64,000 nt of DNA from Adiantum capillus-veneris (GCA_014529385.2 CM043963.1:93899912-93963911); one strand, 5' to 3'. Numbered from the stretch's first letter, positions 30,605 to 44,477 are shown. Program-made: numbers and translations. Notes: generated by a model not told the origin, from the sequence alone.

Positions 30605-33600
30605 AAGTAGTTTCTTGGAATATCAAGGGTCTTCAAACCCTCTCAAAGCAAAGAAAATTAGGGCCTCGCTCAATAATTTTCCTGTTGATATCATTGGACT
30701 ACATGAGATAAAAACTCTTGGAGAAGAGCTCTCCCAAAGGCTTTCTGTTATCTCTAAAGAGCACCTCTGGCACTGATCCTCACATGAAAAGGGATCAGGG
30801 GGTACTGCTATCGGCATACCCCAAACGTGGAAGGTGAATCCAACTAAATCTGGCAAAGGAACCTACTGGGTGGGGGTGGCTGTAGAATCCCCTGTCCAAT
30901 GCATGGTCTTGTCTATTTATGCAAGAGGCTCTGTCAGAGATAGAACTCAACTATGGAAACAACTTACAACCCAAAATGAGCCCACCATTCTCATTGGGGA
31001 TTTCAATATGGTAGAAACCATGGAAGACCGTTTTCTTCACCGAGGCAATGTAATCGCTCGAGCAGAGCTGCATGAATGGAACCAGCTGAAGGACCACCTT
31101 GATCTGTGGGATGTCGGATCTCCTGGAGAGTTCACTTGGCAGAACTACTCAAAAGGCCTCAATGCTAGAAAAGCCAAACTAGATAGATGTTACATAAGCA
31201 ATTCCATAGCCAGAAGCTTTAACAGAATTAAAGACAAACCCAGACTCACGTCTTGTATCTCGGACCACTATCCTCTAGTGATAACCCTGGATGATAAATG
31301 TAGGAAAATTAGGAACCACTGGTTTCACATAGACACCTCGCTGTTTCAATTGGAAGAAGTACAGAGTGGCATTAAGGCAGTATGGGTGCAGGCTTTTCAA
31401 AGGGACTCACTCCATCTAAGGCATGGTCATTGGCAATAGCAAACACTCAAAAAACTCTTATAATGTTCAGGAAAAAAGTAACAGAAATCAGGAGGAAGCG
31501 CGAGGACAAAATCTACAGTGAACTGTCAGAGATGGAGTGTAGCAAAAGCCCTAATTCTTACACTCGGGACAAGATAGCCACTCTAAGGCATCAACTTCGG
31601 GTAGAAGAGGACCTCACCCTCAAACATGTTGCAGTCTTCTTTAGGGAATGGTGGGCAGGCAAAGTGGATAAGCCTACAAAATAAATGTTTCAAAATTTGA
31701 GGAAGAAACACAGGAGAGAGGCCATCCCATTCTTAGTGGGACCTACGGGTAAGGCCAGCGATGAATGTGAAAATCTAGAAATAGTGAGGGAACACTTCTC
31801 TTTGCTATTCAGTCCTAAGGAGGTACTGAATGAGGAGGTGAATGCAGCCCGTGAACAAATCAGACAATGCAGGACTAAAGTGATCCCCTCCCACATAGTA
31901 GTCCAGCTTGATTCAGGCCTCACAGTATGGGAAATTAAAAGGGCAATTGATTCCTTAAAGCCCAAGAAGACTCCTGACCTAGATGGGCTCCCGGCTGAAT
32001 TTTACCAGACCTTCAAAAAGGTATTGGCTCCTATCCTCCTTAAAGTATGGGAGGAATCAGTCAAACATGGAGCCTTACCAGTTCAACTCAACACGGGAGT
32101 CATTAAACTTCTATATAAGAAAGGGCCCAAAGAAATCATTCCAAACTGGAGACCACTCACCATCTTAAATTCAGCCTACAAAATCTTTGCCAAAGCCAAA
32201 GCTCTTAGAATTTCCCCCGCCCTATCAGAGTGGCTGTGCACAGAGCAGAAAGGCTTCATCAAAGGAAGGAGAATCATGGGAGCTGTCATTGCAATGTGGG
32301 AGGGAAGAACATACCGAAGACTCATGCTAGGACTTCGTCTTTGTCAAAGTCGACTTCGACAAAGCCTATGACAGATTGGAGTGGATGTTCATCCTCGACT
32401 GTCTGACCATGATGGGGTTCGGACATGGTATGATCAGGTTTGTAAAGACTCTTCTAGGGAATGCCCAGGCAAGGGTAGCACTCAACAATGGCATCTCAGA
32501 GCCATTCCCTCTCAATCGCTTGGTTCGGAAAGGATGCCCCCTTGCCCCCCTACTCTTTGCTACCTCGGCAGACTCTCTCAATTGGCTGGTCAAAGCCAAA
32601 ATGCAGGAAGGGACTCTCAAAGGAATTTTTTTTACCAGATGGCAAAGAGCAATGCCTATCTCAATTCGCTGACGACACCAATGGCCTTCTCAACAATGAC
32701 GAACAATCACTTCAATGCTTCTGGAACTATCTGAAGACGTTCTGCGTAGCATCGGGATCTCGGATCAACCATTCCAAGACTGGAATCAGAGATTCCCTCT
32801 CTCCACTCCCAAGGTGGATTGCAGAGCAAGGTTGCACAATTCTTCAAGACGAGGTCATCTTCAGACTCGTAGGTATCCCTTTTGGATTTAGGGTATCCAT
32901 AGCACAGAGGTGGCAATGGGTACTCGAGCGTTTTTCCTCCAAACTAAATCGCTCAAAGGGCTTCTAGGACAATATTGCAGGGCGGGCACTGGTCATCAAG
33001 CACTTTATCTCATGCTATGTCTTGTTTTTTCTCTCCTATTGGAGACCCCCCGACTCCTAGCTGAAAGACATAACCAGGGCTTGTAGAAAGTTCCTTTGGT
33101 CAGGAGATCTGATGAGGAAAGGCCTAGCCAAGGTCAGTTGGGAAGTATGCTGCCTCCCTAAGGCACAAGGGGGACTTGGACTTCCCAACTTCAGTAAATG
33201 AGCGGACAAACTTGCAGTTAAACTCATCCTCAGAGCTTTGGACAATCCTGAAGAGGAGTGGGCCTCATTGTTGTTTAGGAGCATCAGCAAATTCAAAATC
33301 AAAGGAAGCAATGGGATGCTCCCTCTTCCATGGATTTCAATCTTCTTTGGACCTTTTGAGATAACTCCCAGTGGCTCCCCCCTCCTTAAATCGTTGTGGG
33401 GAGCTTGGAATAGATATAGAGACCACTTAAGGGTGAACTGGGACTCCAAGAACTGCCTTAACCTAAGAGCCCATGAATCTATACGGTGGTCAATGCCTCC
33501 GATTCCCCCCCTCAATCAGATACAGATTAGGATAGCCAAGCGCATTCACAACAAAGGCCTCGCAACGTGGAGAAATCTGTGGCACAAGCTTGAGCACAGG

Positions 33601-34228
33601 TGGCTCTCCCTAACCGAGCTCACAAGTCAATACAACCTACAACCTTGGGAAATATCATTGATTGAAAGCAGGAAGTCCCTCTTCCCAAAAGAGCTAGAGT
33701 GGACTCTCTCAAGCGACCTTGACCCCTCCTCCAAGGCTTTGTATTGGTCAAGTGGAAGTGCTCTGCATAACCCCCCCACTCTAGCCCCAAAACTAGTGGA
33801 ACCACTTCACACTTCACTCAACAGAAAATGGAAAACTACACTGGATCGCCAGCAATGGACATTCAAATTTCAGGCAATTTGGAATAGAGGAATCCCAGCC
33901 AAACATTCCATTCTACTTTGGTTAATCATGCACAAAGCAGTTTGGAATGGGCATAGAATGAGGACTGCAGGGTTAGGAACTAGGCTCTGCATGTGATGCA
34001 ACAGTGTTGAGGAGGACATCCCTCATCTATTCATGAACTGCCCTAAAAGTATAGAGATTTTGTCACCTCTGATTGATGGGCTAGGATGCACGTTAAATTG
34101 GAAACAACTACTGTTAGGGGATTCAGTGTCGTTATTTTCAGTGGTTTGAAATAGTATAAGAGGGGAATTTTTCTGGATCATTTGGTCTGACCGAAATGAC
34201 AAGTTGTTTAACATAGCTTACCAGACTA
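30601..34228 (+). pseudogene. LINE ORF2 (endonuclease, reverse transcriptase, zf-RVT)
   Basis: It starts MKVVSWNIKGL, the typical opening of the apurinic-type endonuclease. The endonuclease continues with VLSIYARG, LIGDFNMVETM (about 31000) and ISDHYPLVITL (about 31275). The RT has PKKTPDLDGLPAEFYQ and NWRPLTILNSAYKIFAK, FVKVDFDKAYDRLEW (about 32350), RKGCPLAPLLFA and the catalytic FADDTNGL (about 32655-32680, in another frame). The C-terminal zinc finger region is at 33860-34060 (WNRGIPAKHSILLWLIMHKA, then C-C...HLFMNC). Many stops and at least four frame changes make it non-functional. Confidence 0.92.
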
Positions 34229-34271
34229 AAAGTCAAGTCTGAGAGAACTTTTTCACTGCTTTTCCCTATAG

Positions 34272-34523
34272 GTGAATCAGCTAAATCTTGATCAATGTCG
34301 AGTGTATGAAGCCAGCTTCAAGGTACTCACGGATTGTATGAGCTACTACAACAGTGCCAACATCAACAAACAGCAAGAGGTGCTTCTCGATGGCTCCTAT
34401 ACTCACCTGCAGAGGATGTTGGACGAATGCAGAGCAGATCTTGAAAGACTAAGAAGGCTACATAGCAATGGAATCCGGCTAGTTGCCCGCATGCATGATT
34501 TTTTGGAAAATTTGACAGCGTAG
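34272..34523 (+). CDS. Short ORF at the 3' end of the LINE, coiled-coil-like
   Basis: This is an 83-codon open frame between the end of ORF2 homology and the A-tail. It is rich in Leu, Arg and Glu with heptad-like spacing (LQRMLDECRADLERLRRLHS, then LVARMHDFLENL). An upstream CCCTATAG/GTGAAT junction means it could be a C-terminal extension of ORF2 once joined in frame, or an independent small ORF. I do not recognise the family. Unlike the rest of the LINE it is uninterrupted. Confidence 0.4.
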   Translation: MNQLNLDQCRVYEASFKVLTDCMSYYNSANINKQQEVLLDGSYTHLQRMLDECRADLERLRRLHSNGIRLVARMHDFLENLTA

Positions 34524-34667
34524 AAAGCGATTTTAAACACCAAGTTTGTTTTGTAACTATTGACCGAACAATACCCTTTGCGGTAGTTTTTTGTAATTAC
34601 ACTCCTTCTTTAATATAAATCTGCTCTCGCCCTTTATGGGGAAAAAAAAAAGAAACATAGAGAGAGA

Positions 34668-36304
34668 AAAAAGATCAACACAATACTAGGACACAAGATG
34701 GGTTGGTCCCCTCGTAAAGAGTATCTTTATTATTGAGGAGAAGTCATCGTACAAGCACTTGAATGGGATGTATTCCCACGTTTGTTCTGTATCTTTTTTC
34801 TTGAAAATTTGGCAATGTTTTTTTTTTTTTTTTGGGGGGGGGGGGGCTAAAATTGAACTTTCTATGATTTCTTTGGTAGTGTTAATGAAAGCTCTAGGTA
34901 TTGTTGATTCTATAGGTGGGTTCCATAACACATATCTATTCTTCCTTGAGTTTTGGGGCACCTAATATCCCATATAGTGTTACTAACAACAACACATCGA
35001 TGGGAAAGTTTTTTTAAGCAACTTAAATTAGAGTCATGTTGGGTTAGCAAGTATAGGTCCCTCAACATTGATAATTTGATAGGAAAAAATATGTTAGCTT
35101 TGTAGCATATATCAATATTTAATCATACATTCCAAATTTTTAGACTCGGTGAACTTGGAAGCCTCTGCTTCCTAATCTCAGGGCAAAACCCTATTCTCCG
35201 GAATCTCTGTTCCTTAATTGGAATTCTTGAGAACCAACACTCTCAACTTTGGAACTCACAGTCGAGTCTCAGGGCATGGCATCCTTGTGGTTCTATTCTG
35301 AGTCTACATCAAGAGTCCTCTTAGCATCAACTCTTCCCTCCTTGAGAATATTTACTCCCTGATCCCAATCAAGAGTCTACCACTCTCAGATTTTCTGCAT
35401 CTACTTCCAATCTTAGGGTGCAAGACCCGTTGAGCTGATCTAGCTCTGTTTCCACAAAGCGCTTTCAGAGGCTCTTGCCCTCCTCTACTCCTACTCCTTC
35501 GTGCGAAGGGAGAACACATGCATTCGAACACTCATAAGACTAGATCATTTAAACATGAAAAGTATCACCTTTGAAGACTTGAAACTGTGCTCTTGGGTTA
35601 TATTAGCCCCATCTACGTTGTTTATGGGTTGAAAACAGAGAAAATCAACAACTTCTCATGATGCAAACAATCTCCAAAGGTACTTCTTTGCCATGGAACT
35701 CATCCACGTGGTCTTGGGGGACATCTAATACACTTGGGGCAACCGTAGGAATCCACTGAATTTTGTCATAATGACTGAAATCATCGATAGCATAGACAGA
35801 ATTCTGGGGGCCAGCTCTGAATTAGTGCTAAATTTGGACTCTTTTGCACTCAGATTAATTCCAGAATGGAGGGCAACATAGCTCAGGATACAGGGACCAG
35901 TACAGGGATTGTTTAGAGCTGAAAACAGATCATAACCAGAAATTACAGCGGTCAAAAATTGACTGTTTTGGGCTCTAATAGAAGGGTTTTGATCAATGAA
36001 AGTGTTTCCCTACTTGAGATATTTTTCAAAGCTTGCAATAGTACCGTTATGCTGCCGAAATCCTGTCAGAATAAGTGAAAACGAGCAGATAACAGGTTTG
36101 AATTTTGGAAATCCCTATCTTTGCAACTTTCCTCTTGTTAATAATAAAGAAATGCCGCAAGGGGCTCCAGACTTCGGGGTCAATTTGGTGTTGAGAGAAG
36201 AAGTGATTTGAAGTCTGTGTGTGAATGAGAAGTCCAGGTATTTAAGTGATAGTATCACCGCTTTATGAGACCATAGACCGGTTTTATGGTTCTATCGACG
36301 GGAT
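34668..36304. other. Intergenic, no gene recognised
   Basis: A run of about 17 T followed by about 14 G lies at 34819-34847. From 35130 to 35480 the text repeats phrases such as AATCTCAGGGCA, GAGTCTC and AAGAGTC in a satellite-like or LTR-like manner without a regular unit. No coding similarity seen. Confidence 0.5.
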
Positions 36305-36913
36305 TTGAACTCTTTCCTTAAAGAGTTTGCACAGGTGTCAGCATCTGCCAGGACAGAGCGTGTGCCACAGCCTAATAAGACTCACGAAGAGCAGAAACAA
36401 GAAGATCTGTTTACTGCACAACTCATGAGGATGGTTGGCAAGAATCCCAGAATGAAGAAGTTTATGAAATCACGCAAAGAGGATTCACAGGCTGAATCGT
36501 CTCATCATGCCACAGACAAATTGAAAGAACAAGTTCCTCCTATTGTAGAGCATCTTGAGAAGACACCATCAATGGCAACAGGTCCGAGTGCAACAAGCTA
36601 CACAGACATATGACCCAGCAGTGAATGGTAAAGGAGTAATGCACAGTTGCTTATGACGACCATTTCCATTCAGATTGCTACCCAACCTGGATACTTTGGT
36701 GGTGGGTCAATTTTTCAGGCCATGGCAAGGCAACCCACTAGTTTTCCAGGATTCATGCCAAGAGTTTCACCAAGAATGTTGCCTACTGAGGCAATGAACC
36801 CTCTTTATGCCAACATCGGTGTACAGTCAGGAGATCAGACCTTCTACAGTCCAGTTATGATGCCTGCACCATTTGTTAACATGGTTGAGGGGCAACAAAG
36901 ACTGGTGAGGTAA
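36305..36913 (+). pseudogene. Detached gag N-terminal fragment related to chromovirus C
   Basis: Two frames (36305-36613 and 36647-36913) match the N-terminal linker of the chromovirus C gag. Compare EQVPPIVEHLEKTP here with KQVPPMLEQVARTP there, and QPGYFGGGSIFQAM with HPGHFGGGSVFQSM. The fragment is on the opposite strand to element C, lacks the gag domain proper and has no LTRs beside it. It belongs to a related but clearly diverged family member. Confidence 0.75.
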
Positions 36914-38074
36914 ATACAGAGAAGAAGATGCCTAAGGATTTGCCATTCTTATTGTCACGTGCGCACTTCACTTGCGTCACGTGGGCACACTTCTGCCATA
37001 GACTAGCATTAGTCATAGCCTAGCTTAGGATTGAGCCTCTCACTTTGTGAGCCTCTAGCAGGATGTGCATGTCCAGGCAGGTCATAGTTGCACACCCTCT
37101 CTTGCAACATCTTCTTCTTGCAAAAACTGATCTTCTTCTTTGAGTGAGGTCCTATGATGCTTTTATAGCTCCTAGCCACGGCACGAACAGCTGCTCGCAT
37201 AGAGATCGCGGCCGTTTTTTTTTTTTTTAATTGCGCTAGTTTGCCAGAAAAAGAGAGAGAGAAAACGCTGGATGATCTGTTGCCTTATTTATCAGTTGGC
37301 TGCCCACTTATTAAGTGGGCGGCCAGCGTATTTTAAAAATAGTCTGAATCTTCCCAAAAACTCAATAAAACCTTATAAGTTAAAAACGATGCTTTCACAG
37401 CACTTCCCAAGCGTCCCTGGATGCAATCACATGCACAGTTGCAATGCAGACATAGACTTCCTCGCGGGAAAGCGTCTGCTTTTCCAAAAAGCAATCCCGC
37501 TTTCTCAGAAAGCATCTGTTTTTCCTCAAAGTTTCCTCTGAACCCATCTTCATTCAAGTGCTTGCTTTTCCTTGTGCACAATTCTAACACAGTTCGGAAT
37601 TTCCTCTCAATTATGGATATCCCCTTTCAAATGCACCCGTCACCCACCTTGTGACGCATCAAGAATACCCATCACCTAGTCCTTTCCTACCGAACTTACG
37701 GTACAATCTCCTTCGCGATGCTCTATGTCACCCATCCTATGACGAATCAGAGATGTCCGTTTCTGGATGGTCGGATACTTCTTCCCGATGCTCCCTGTCA
37801 CCCTCCGATGTGATACATCAGAAGTACCCGTTCCTCGTGGCCTTACGGATATTCCCGTTCTCAGTGCTCCCATCATTACTTTGAATGACGCACTAGGAAT
37901 ACTCTATGCTCGGATGTCTCCAGTGAGAAAAACCCTCTCACTTAAAATTCCAATAATTCATTTAGAATTAATTTTTTTGGTGTTCAAAGCGAGAAAATCC
38001 TCACTTATAAATTCAATAATTCATTTAGAATTATTTTCCTGTCAGATAAAGCCACTTTAGCAACATGCATACTG
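36914..38074. other. Intergenic with tandem repeats
   Basis: No gene recognised. It includes a 12-T run at 37216 and a short palindrome-like stretch (GCCCACTTATTAAGTGGGC, about 37300-37320). AAGCG/AAAGCATCTG(C/T)TTTTCC phrases recur at 37440-37530. The tandem repeat listed separately is followed by a two-copy TTCAATAATTCATTTAGAATTA repeat (37950-38035). Confidence 0.5.
37639..37880. repeat. Imperfect tandem repeat, three copies of about 70-88 bp
   Basis: Copies start with GTCACCC at 37639, 37727 and 37797. They share the order GTCACCC...TGACG-ATCA-A---CCC, a variable middle, then CG(A/G)TGCTC. Confidence 0.75.
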
Positions 38075-39040
38075 ACCCCATACCTCCGTAGAAGTGATGA
38101 CCGGTGGGGGGGAGTGCTCATGCAAGAGTCGCCATGCCTCGCCTGAATCCTGGCCCAAAAACAACTGATATAAATCATGCTTTAGCCGAGCTAGAAACGC
38201 CCTCTTTTTTTGTCGTACCAAACGCGGAGAAGCAATCCATGACTACCTGTGAGTAATGACACCTAGAAGTACCTTCCTCTGAAGTCGGGCTCTTGTCTCT
38301 TTGCACTTCTCATCATACTAGCTATTTTGGGGTGTGCTCCCAGAACGTCGGCGCTGTCCAGGCTCAATATAGGGGTATGCCTCTACTGCTGCATCCTGTA
38401 GTGTCTCTGTCAATATATATGTGAGCTCCCCTAAAGGTCTCTCTGGATCCTCTGTGCATAAGCGTCTGTAGATACCATCTATGTAGACATAATCAGTCTC
38501 TAAAGTAAAAGTGTATCGGGTATACATAGGTGTTTGTGCCAATCAAGCTGTGCTGAACTGGAATGAGATAATAAACGTGAGGAGAGCATGTTCTACTGGT
38601 ACCCCAATATGCTTGGGCCCGACTGTGAAGTCCTGAATAGAGGGTATGAAACTGGGCTGAGCCAAAACATAATCCATTGTGCTGGCCCCATGTCTACGAG
38701 GAAAGCAAGTGAACCCACTCGACGCTGGAAATCTTTGGAGGCCATTCAAGATGGCCAGTCCATGTGCAGTTCCCAAATCTATGAGATATCTCCCATATCC
38801 AGTGTGCTCTTCATCCTGCAAACACCTGGCCAGTCCTATATCACTGACATCCAATTCTCTCAACATTTCCTCTGAGGTATCGTAGAAAGCTGTCTGAGAC
38901 TGGCCCACCGTCCTGGCATTGAAGTCTCCCAAGAGAATGACATCTCCCTCCCTAGAGAACTCCCATTTGTCCTCATCCAATATCATGTAGGGTGACTCCC
39001 CCTTGGGCGATGCATAATGAGATGTGCTGGGGGCAAAATA

Positions 39041-39071
<31 letters not shown>

Positions 39072-39163
39072 CCCCATGGGGTCCCAACCGACCCTCTCAA
39101 GGCCCCCTCACACCATTGCCGATGTGGTATTTGCTTTTGATTGTGTAAATGGAATGTACACAT
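38075..39163 (-). pseudogene. Non-LTR retrotransposon endonuclease fragment F
   Basis: A long open minus-strand frame (38543-39163) contains VILLGDFNARTVGQSQTAFY, YGRYLIDLGTAHGLAI and FTCFPRRHGASTMDYVLAQP. This is the endonuclease (EEP family) of a LINE. The reading continues through 38318 (YTFTLETDYVYIDGIYRRLC) and a broken KKRAFLARLKHDLYQLF piece near 38210. RT is absent. The first part of the frame (39045-39071) crosses a (GA)n run and is not genuine. The family is different from the L1-type element at 28983. It is paired with a plus-strand relative at 40043. Confidence 0.85.
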
Positions 39164-40042
39164 ATGAAATACTTCAATGCTCTACTGACTCGAATGGGGC
39201 TAACTCCTCAAAATGAAGCACCTCCAGGGCTGATTTGATGCACCTTTAAATCCGTCTTGTGTGGGGTTGTAGATGGCCACCAAGGGGTAGATCTGGGGCT
39301 GATTTGAGCTCCCGATGTGAGAGGAATGAAGGGCTGATGACCAACTGCAAAAACACAGCAGGTCTGACAAGCTAAGTAGGGCTGAAAAGGCAGCTGATGA
39401 TGGACAGCGATGGGACCACTCGATGCGGCAAGGGAATGGACGAGAAGAGGCTCGATGGGCTGCTGAAAGGTCCAGGATGCAGCATGGAGTTTGCGTTAGT
39501 GGATGCGAGACTTTTCCAGCGAGGGAACGGGGCAAACACCAAAAAGTTGGGTTGCGGCTGATCTTGCAATGTCCTTGCAAAATGCCAAGGCACTGCTGAA
39601 AGAAAAAACAATGGGCTGATCTCCTAGCGCTTCAAACTGATGAAAAAATGCTATGGTTACTGGTTCCTTTACATTGACTTGTTAGGTACCAAGTCGGGAA
39701 AATGTGCAAATGTGCGCACATGTGAGTTTCAGGTGATAACTCACTGATCTGTGAACCGTTTGATGAAAGAAATGGACCGATGCATTCCTCTAGCCTAGAC
39801 CTAAATGGACGTCATGTCAGATGCCCACCAAAGTGTAAGAATATCTGTCAAACTGTGTGTACAAACCATTTATGCAAGAGGGTCGAAAACTCAAAAACCT
39901 TTCTGACACCCTCGACAATCTCAAGTGGCACCTTACCCGTTCATGTATGAACTGTGTTGTTGTAAGTAAACTCCACCAGAGGCAAAAACTTTTCCCACTG
40001 AGTCTTTTCATTGAGATATATGACTTTAAAAAGTCTAAAACA
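39164..40042. other. Intergenic between two LINE fragments
   Basis: No gene recognised. 39215-39650 is rich in GGGCTGAT and GGCTGA phrases, in style like the R-U5 part of the LTR at 900-1300. It may be a remnant of a similar LTR, but no termini were found. Confidence 0.45.
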
Positions 40043-42110
40043 TGGTGAATTATCATCTTGGGTGACTTCAATGCTAGGATTGCTCAGGAGCAGACAATAT
40101 TTTATGATACTTTAGAAAAGATGTTGAGGGAGCTCGATATTGTAGAGATGTGCCTATCTAGGCTATCACAAGATGTGGAGCATACTGAGTATGGCCGACA
40201 CTTGATAGACATGGGGTCTGCACATGGATTGGCCATTTTGAATGGCCTACAGAGGTTTCTAGCTGCAGGCAGTTTTACGTGCTTCCCACACAGACATGGA
40301 GCCAGTATAGTGGATTATGTCATGGCACAGCCTAACTTTATCTCTAGTATCCTCACAGTTGGACCCAGACCTATTGGCGTAGCAACGGATCACACCCTTC
40401 TGTCGATGGCCATCTCTTTCCAGTTCAAGTGGTAGCAGCTCCCACCCGCTACACCTTTACTCGAGAGACGGACTCTGTCTATATTGATGGGATATACGAA
40501 CGCTTGTGCACTGAGGAGCCAAGGCGACCTCTGGAGGAGCTCACTTCTATACTGACACACACATTGCATGATGCAACAGTAGAGGCATACCCACACACAC
40601 AGCCTGAGCAAAGATGACGTTCTAGGAGCATGCCCTAGAACAACTGGTATGATGAGGAGTGCCGCGAGACGAGAGCTTGACTCCAAAGAGAGATAAATTT
40701 TGGAGACATCACTCATAGATAGTCACAGGTTGCCTTTTGACTGACGCCTAGTGAGACGGAAGAAGAGGGCATTTCTTGCACGATTAGAGCAGGATCTATA
40801 TCAGATATTCTTGAGTCAAGACTCAGGTGAGCATGGATACTCTTCCATGAGAACTCCACTCCTCTTGCCATCACTTCTGCAAAGGCCTGGGGCCAGTACG
40901 CATCATCCCTGTACACAGAGCCTGGACAACCATCTCTTCCCGACTCCCCTGAGTCATGCCCACACAGATGTGCTTTTTTCACCGCTGAGATGGTGAAGAA
41001 GGCCATTGATAGGATGAGGACTGGGAGAGCATATGATCATGATGGTTTGGCAGCAAAGCATTTATACATGCGAAGGATTTTCTTGCAGAGCTTATAGCGA
41101 TGATGTTTAACCGTGCCATGTCTGAGGGCTTGCATGATACTTGGAGCTTATCCACTTTTGTGTCTATCTTCAAGTCAGGAGACCCTATGGAGCATGGGAA
41201 CTACCACACTATCATGATTGGACACACACTGGCACAATTGTATGCATCTATTCTTGAGAAGCAGCTAAGTAGATGGGCAGAGCAAGAGGGTGTACGAGCC
41301 GCAGGGTAGGCGGGGTTCAGGAGAGTTTTTTCTACTCTTGATCACATTCTGACACTCAGAGCCATCATTGAGGACGGCAAGGAAAAAGGAGACAGATTTA
41401 TTGCAGCTTTGTGGACTTCCGCAAAGCATTTGACACAGTACAGAGCTAGATTGATGCGCAAGCTATAGGAGATGGGAGTGCCCATAGAGCTGATTTGGGG
41501 GATCATGGAACTATACATAATATAGGTCAATATTGGCACATGTACGCATTATCGGGGTGAAACAGCGATGCCCACTATCTCCTACACTATTTGGTATGTA
41601 TGTAAATGAGGTTTCAGGCTACATTGAGAAAGATGGTGATAGAGGTGCCCAGTTGGCAGGGACATGGATTCAACTATTGTTATATGCTAATGATATTGTG
41701 TCGATTTCTGACTCTCTAGAGGGGATGCAACGTCATTTGGATGCATTGCACAGGTTTGCTCATGATAGTGGTTTGTCTGTCAACCTTGGCAAAACCAAGG
41801 TTACCCCACAGTGAGAAGATCAACAACGACATTTACATAGGTCATGAGATAGTGGAGTATAGAGATGCTTACACTTATCTGGGGGTGATCTTTACCAGGC
41901 CTATATTTTCATTGAGGAGAGCAACAGAGACTAGATTGACCAGAGCCTATGCAGCATTGGGTGTGGATTGGAGAGGATGTGTTCACAGATCCAATTTCAG
42001 GAGCCTCGAACAAAGCTCTGGCTTTTTGACACTCTAGTGGCTTTTGCATTGTTATAGGGAATTCAGATATGGGGGCCTTCCGTGGACCACCACAGGAGGC
42101 AAGGTCGCAT
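40043..42110 (+). pseudogene. Non-LTR retrotransposon fragment G (endonuclease and RT)
   Basis: It begins inside the endonuclease (ILGDFNARIAQEQTIFYDTL, YGRHLIDMGSAHGLAI, FTCFPHRHGASIVDYVMAQP). It continues through RKKRAFLARLEQDLYQIF into an RT with CSFVDFRKAFDTV (about 41400) and GVKQRCPLSPTLFGMYVNE (about 41550). The catalytic box reads YANDIV (41683-41694) where the family has YADD. SGLSVNLGKTKV follows. Many stops and frameshifts. It is the plus-strand counterpart of fragment F, with only moderate protein identity, so the two are separate insertions rather than a recent inverted duplication. Confidence 0.9.
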
Positions 42111-42339
42111 TGGCGGATGTGTTGTAAAAAAGGCCCTAGAGGAATGCCTGTGCATTTGACACCATGTCAAACAAAAGCTTTGATAGGGTAGCCTCTACAA
42201 ACTTTCCATTGTACCCTTTGTTGTCCATATCAAGAACAAGTAGTGAAGTGCTTTTAAAGAGTGCTTGATGCATCAAGTGAAGCATATGGGACTTTACTCA
42301 CAATGAAGCTCAGAAATGATAGATAGGTTTTGTGATTAT

Positions 42340-43838
<1,499 letters not shown>

Positions 43839-44477
43839 ACATGTAGCCTCTAAGCAATTTCACACTAGATGGATATGCTAGAAATTTATTCCCTAGCTAT
43901 CCTGAATGGAAAGACGACTGCGTACTACTAGTGGTGGATTACGGATGTATCGACAATTGCAATGAATGCCATTTGAGCTAAGGATTCCGCTTTTGGGTTT
44001 TATCCAAGGAGATGATGATGGAGGACAATCCATTGCAAGAAGTACGCATCCAATTATGTATACAGACCCATGATTTGTTTCTATTTGAATCGAGGTTTAT
44101 AGCCTACCATTCTTGTAATGTCAGACTTGATAAACATCATTTGTTAAGCATATATATTGTGTTTCACCTCTTTTATGGGTCTTATATGAAGCCATGTTTC
44201 CAAAGCATTGCATGGGCAAGTGAGAGAAGTTGATATGTTTGTTTGTTTGTTTTTGTTTCTTGTTTTGTTGTGGAGGCTTGCCTTAGAGAAGAAGGGAATT
44301 AAGCATACATGAGGCATTGAATGATGATCTTCATTTTATTCTTGCAAAGTTGTTTCCTTGAAGGTAGATTGAACTTTTAGGTTATCTTTTGGAGGATGCT
44401 AATAAGGCCCTCTATGGCCTGGCTTAAAAACATGGACATCTGCTAGGAAGGCTACTATGCAAGCCTCATTGGCCAAT
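43839..44477. other. 3' flank of the SDR copy
   Basis: No further gene. A GTTTGTTTGTTTTTGTTTC stretch lies at 44239-44270. The last five bases (CCAAT) are the target site of the following gypsy element. Confidence 0.5.

Larger units (their letters stand above)
28983..34650 (+). mobile_element. L1-type LINE, full length with target duplication
   Basis: The element is about 5.67 kb with ORF1, ORF2 and a terminal A-run (34642-34650). The 17-bp sequence AGAAACATAGAGAGAGA occurs just before it (28966-28982) and just after the A-run (34651-34667). That is a classic target-primed insertion duplication. The 5' end therefore lies at about 28983 and the copy is not 5'-truncated. Both ORFs contain stops and frameshifts. 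Confidence 0.93.

Noticed and set aside
38075..42110. Recent inverted duplication of one LINE fragment
   Set aside because: The two arms differ at many protein positions and carry different breaks, so they are separate old insertions.
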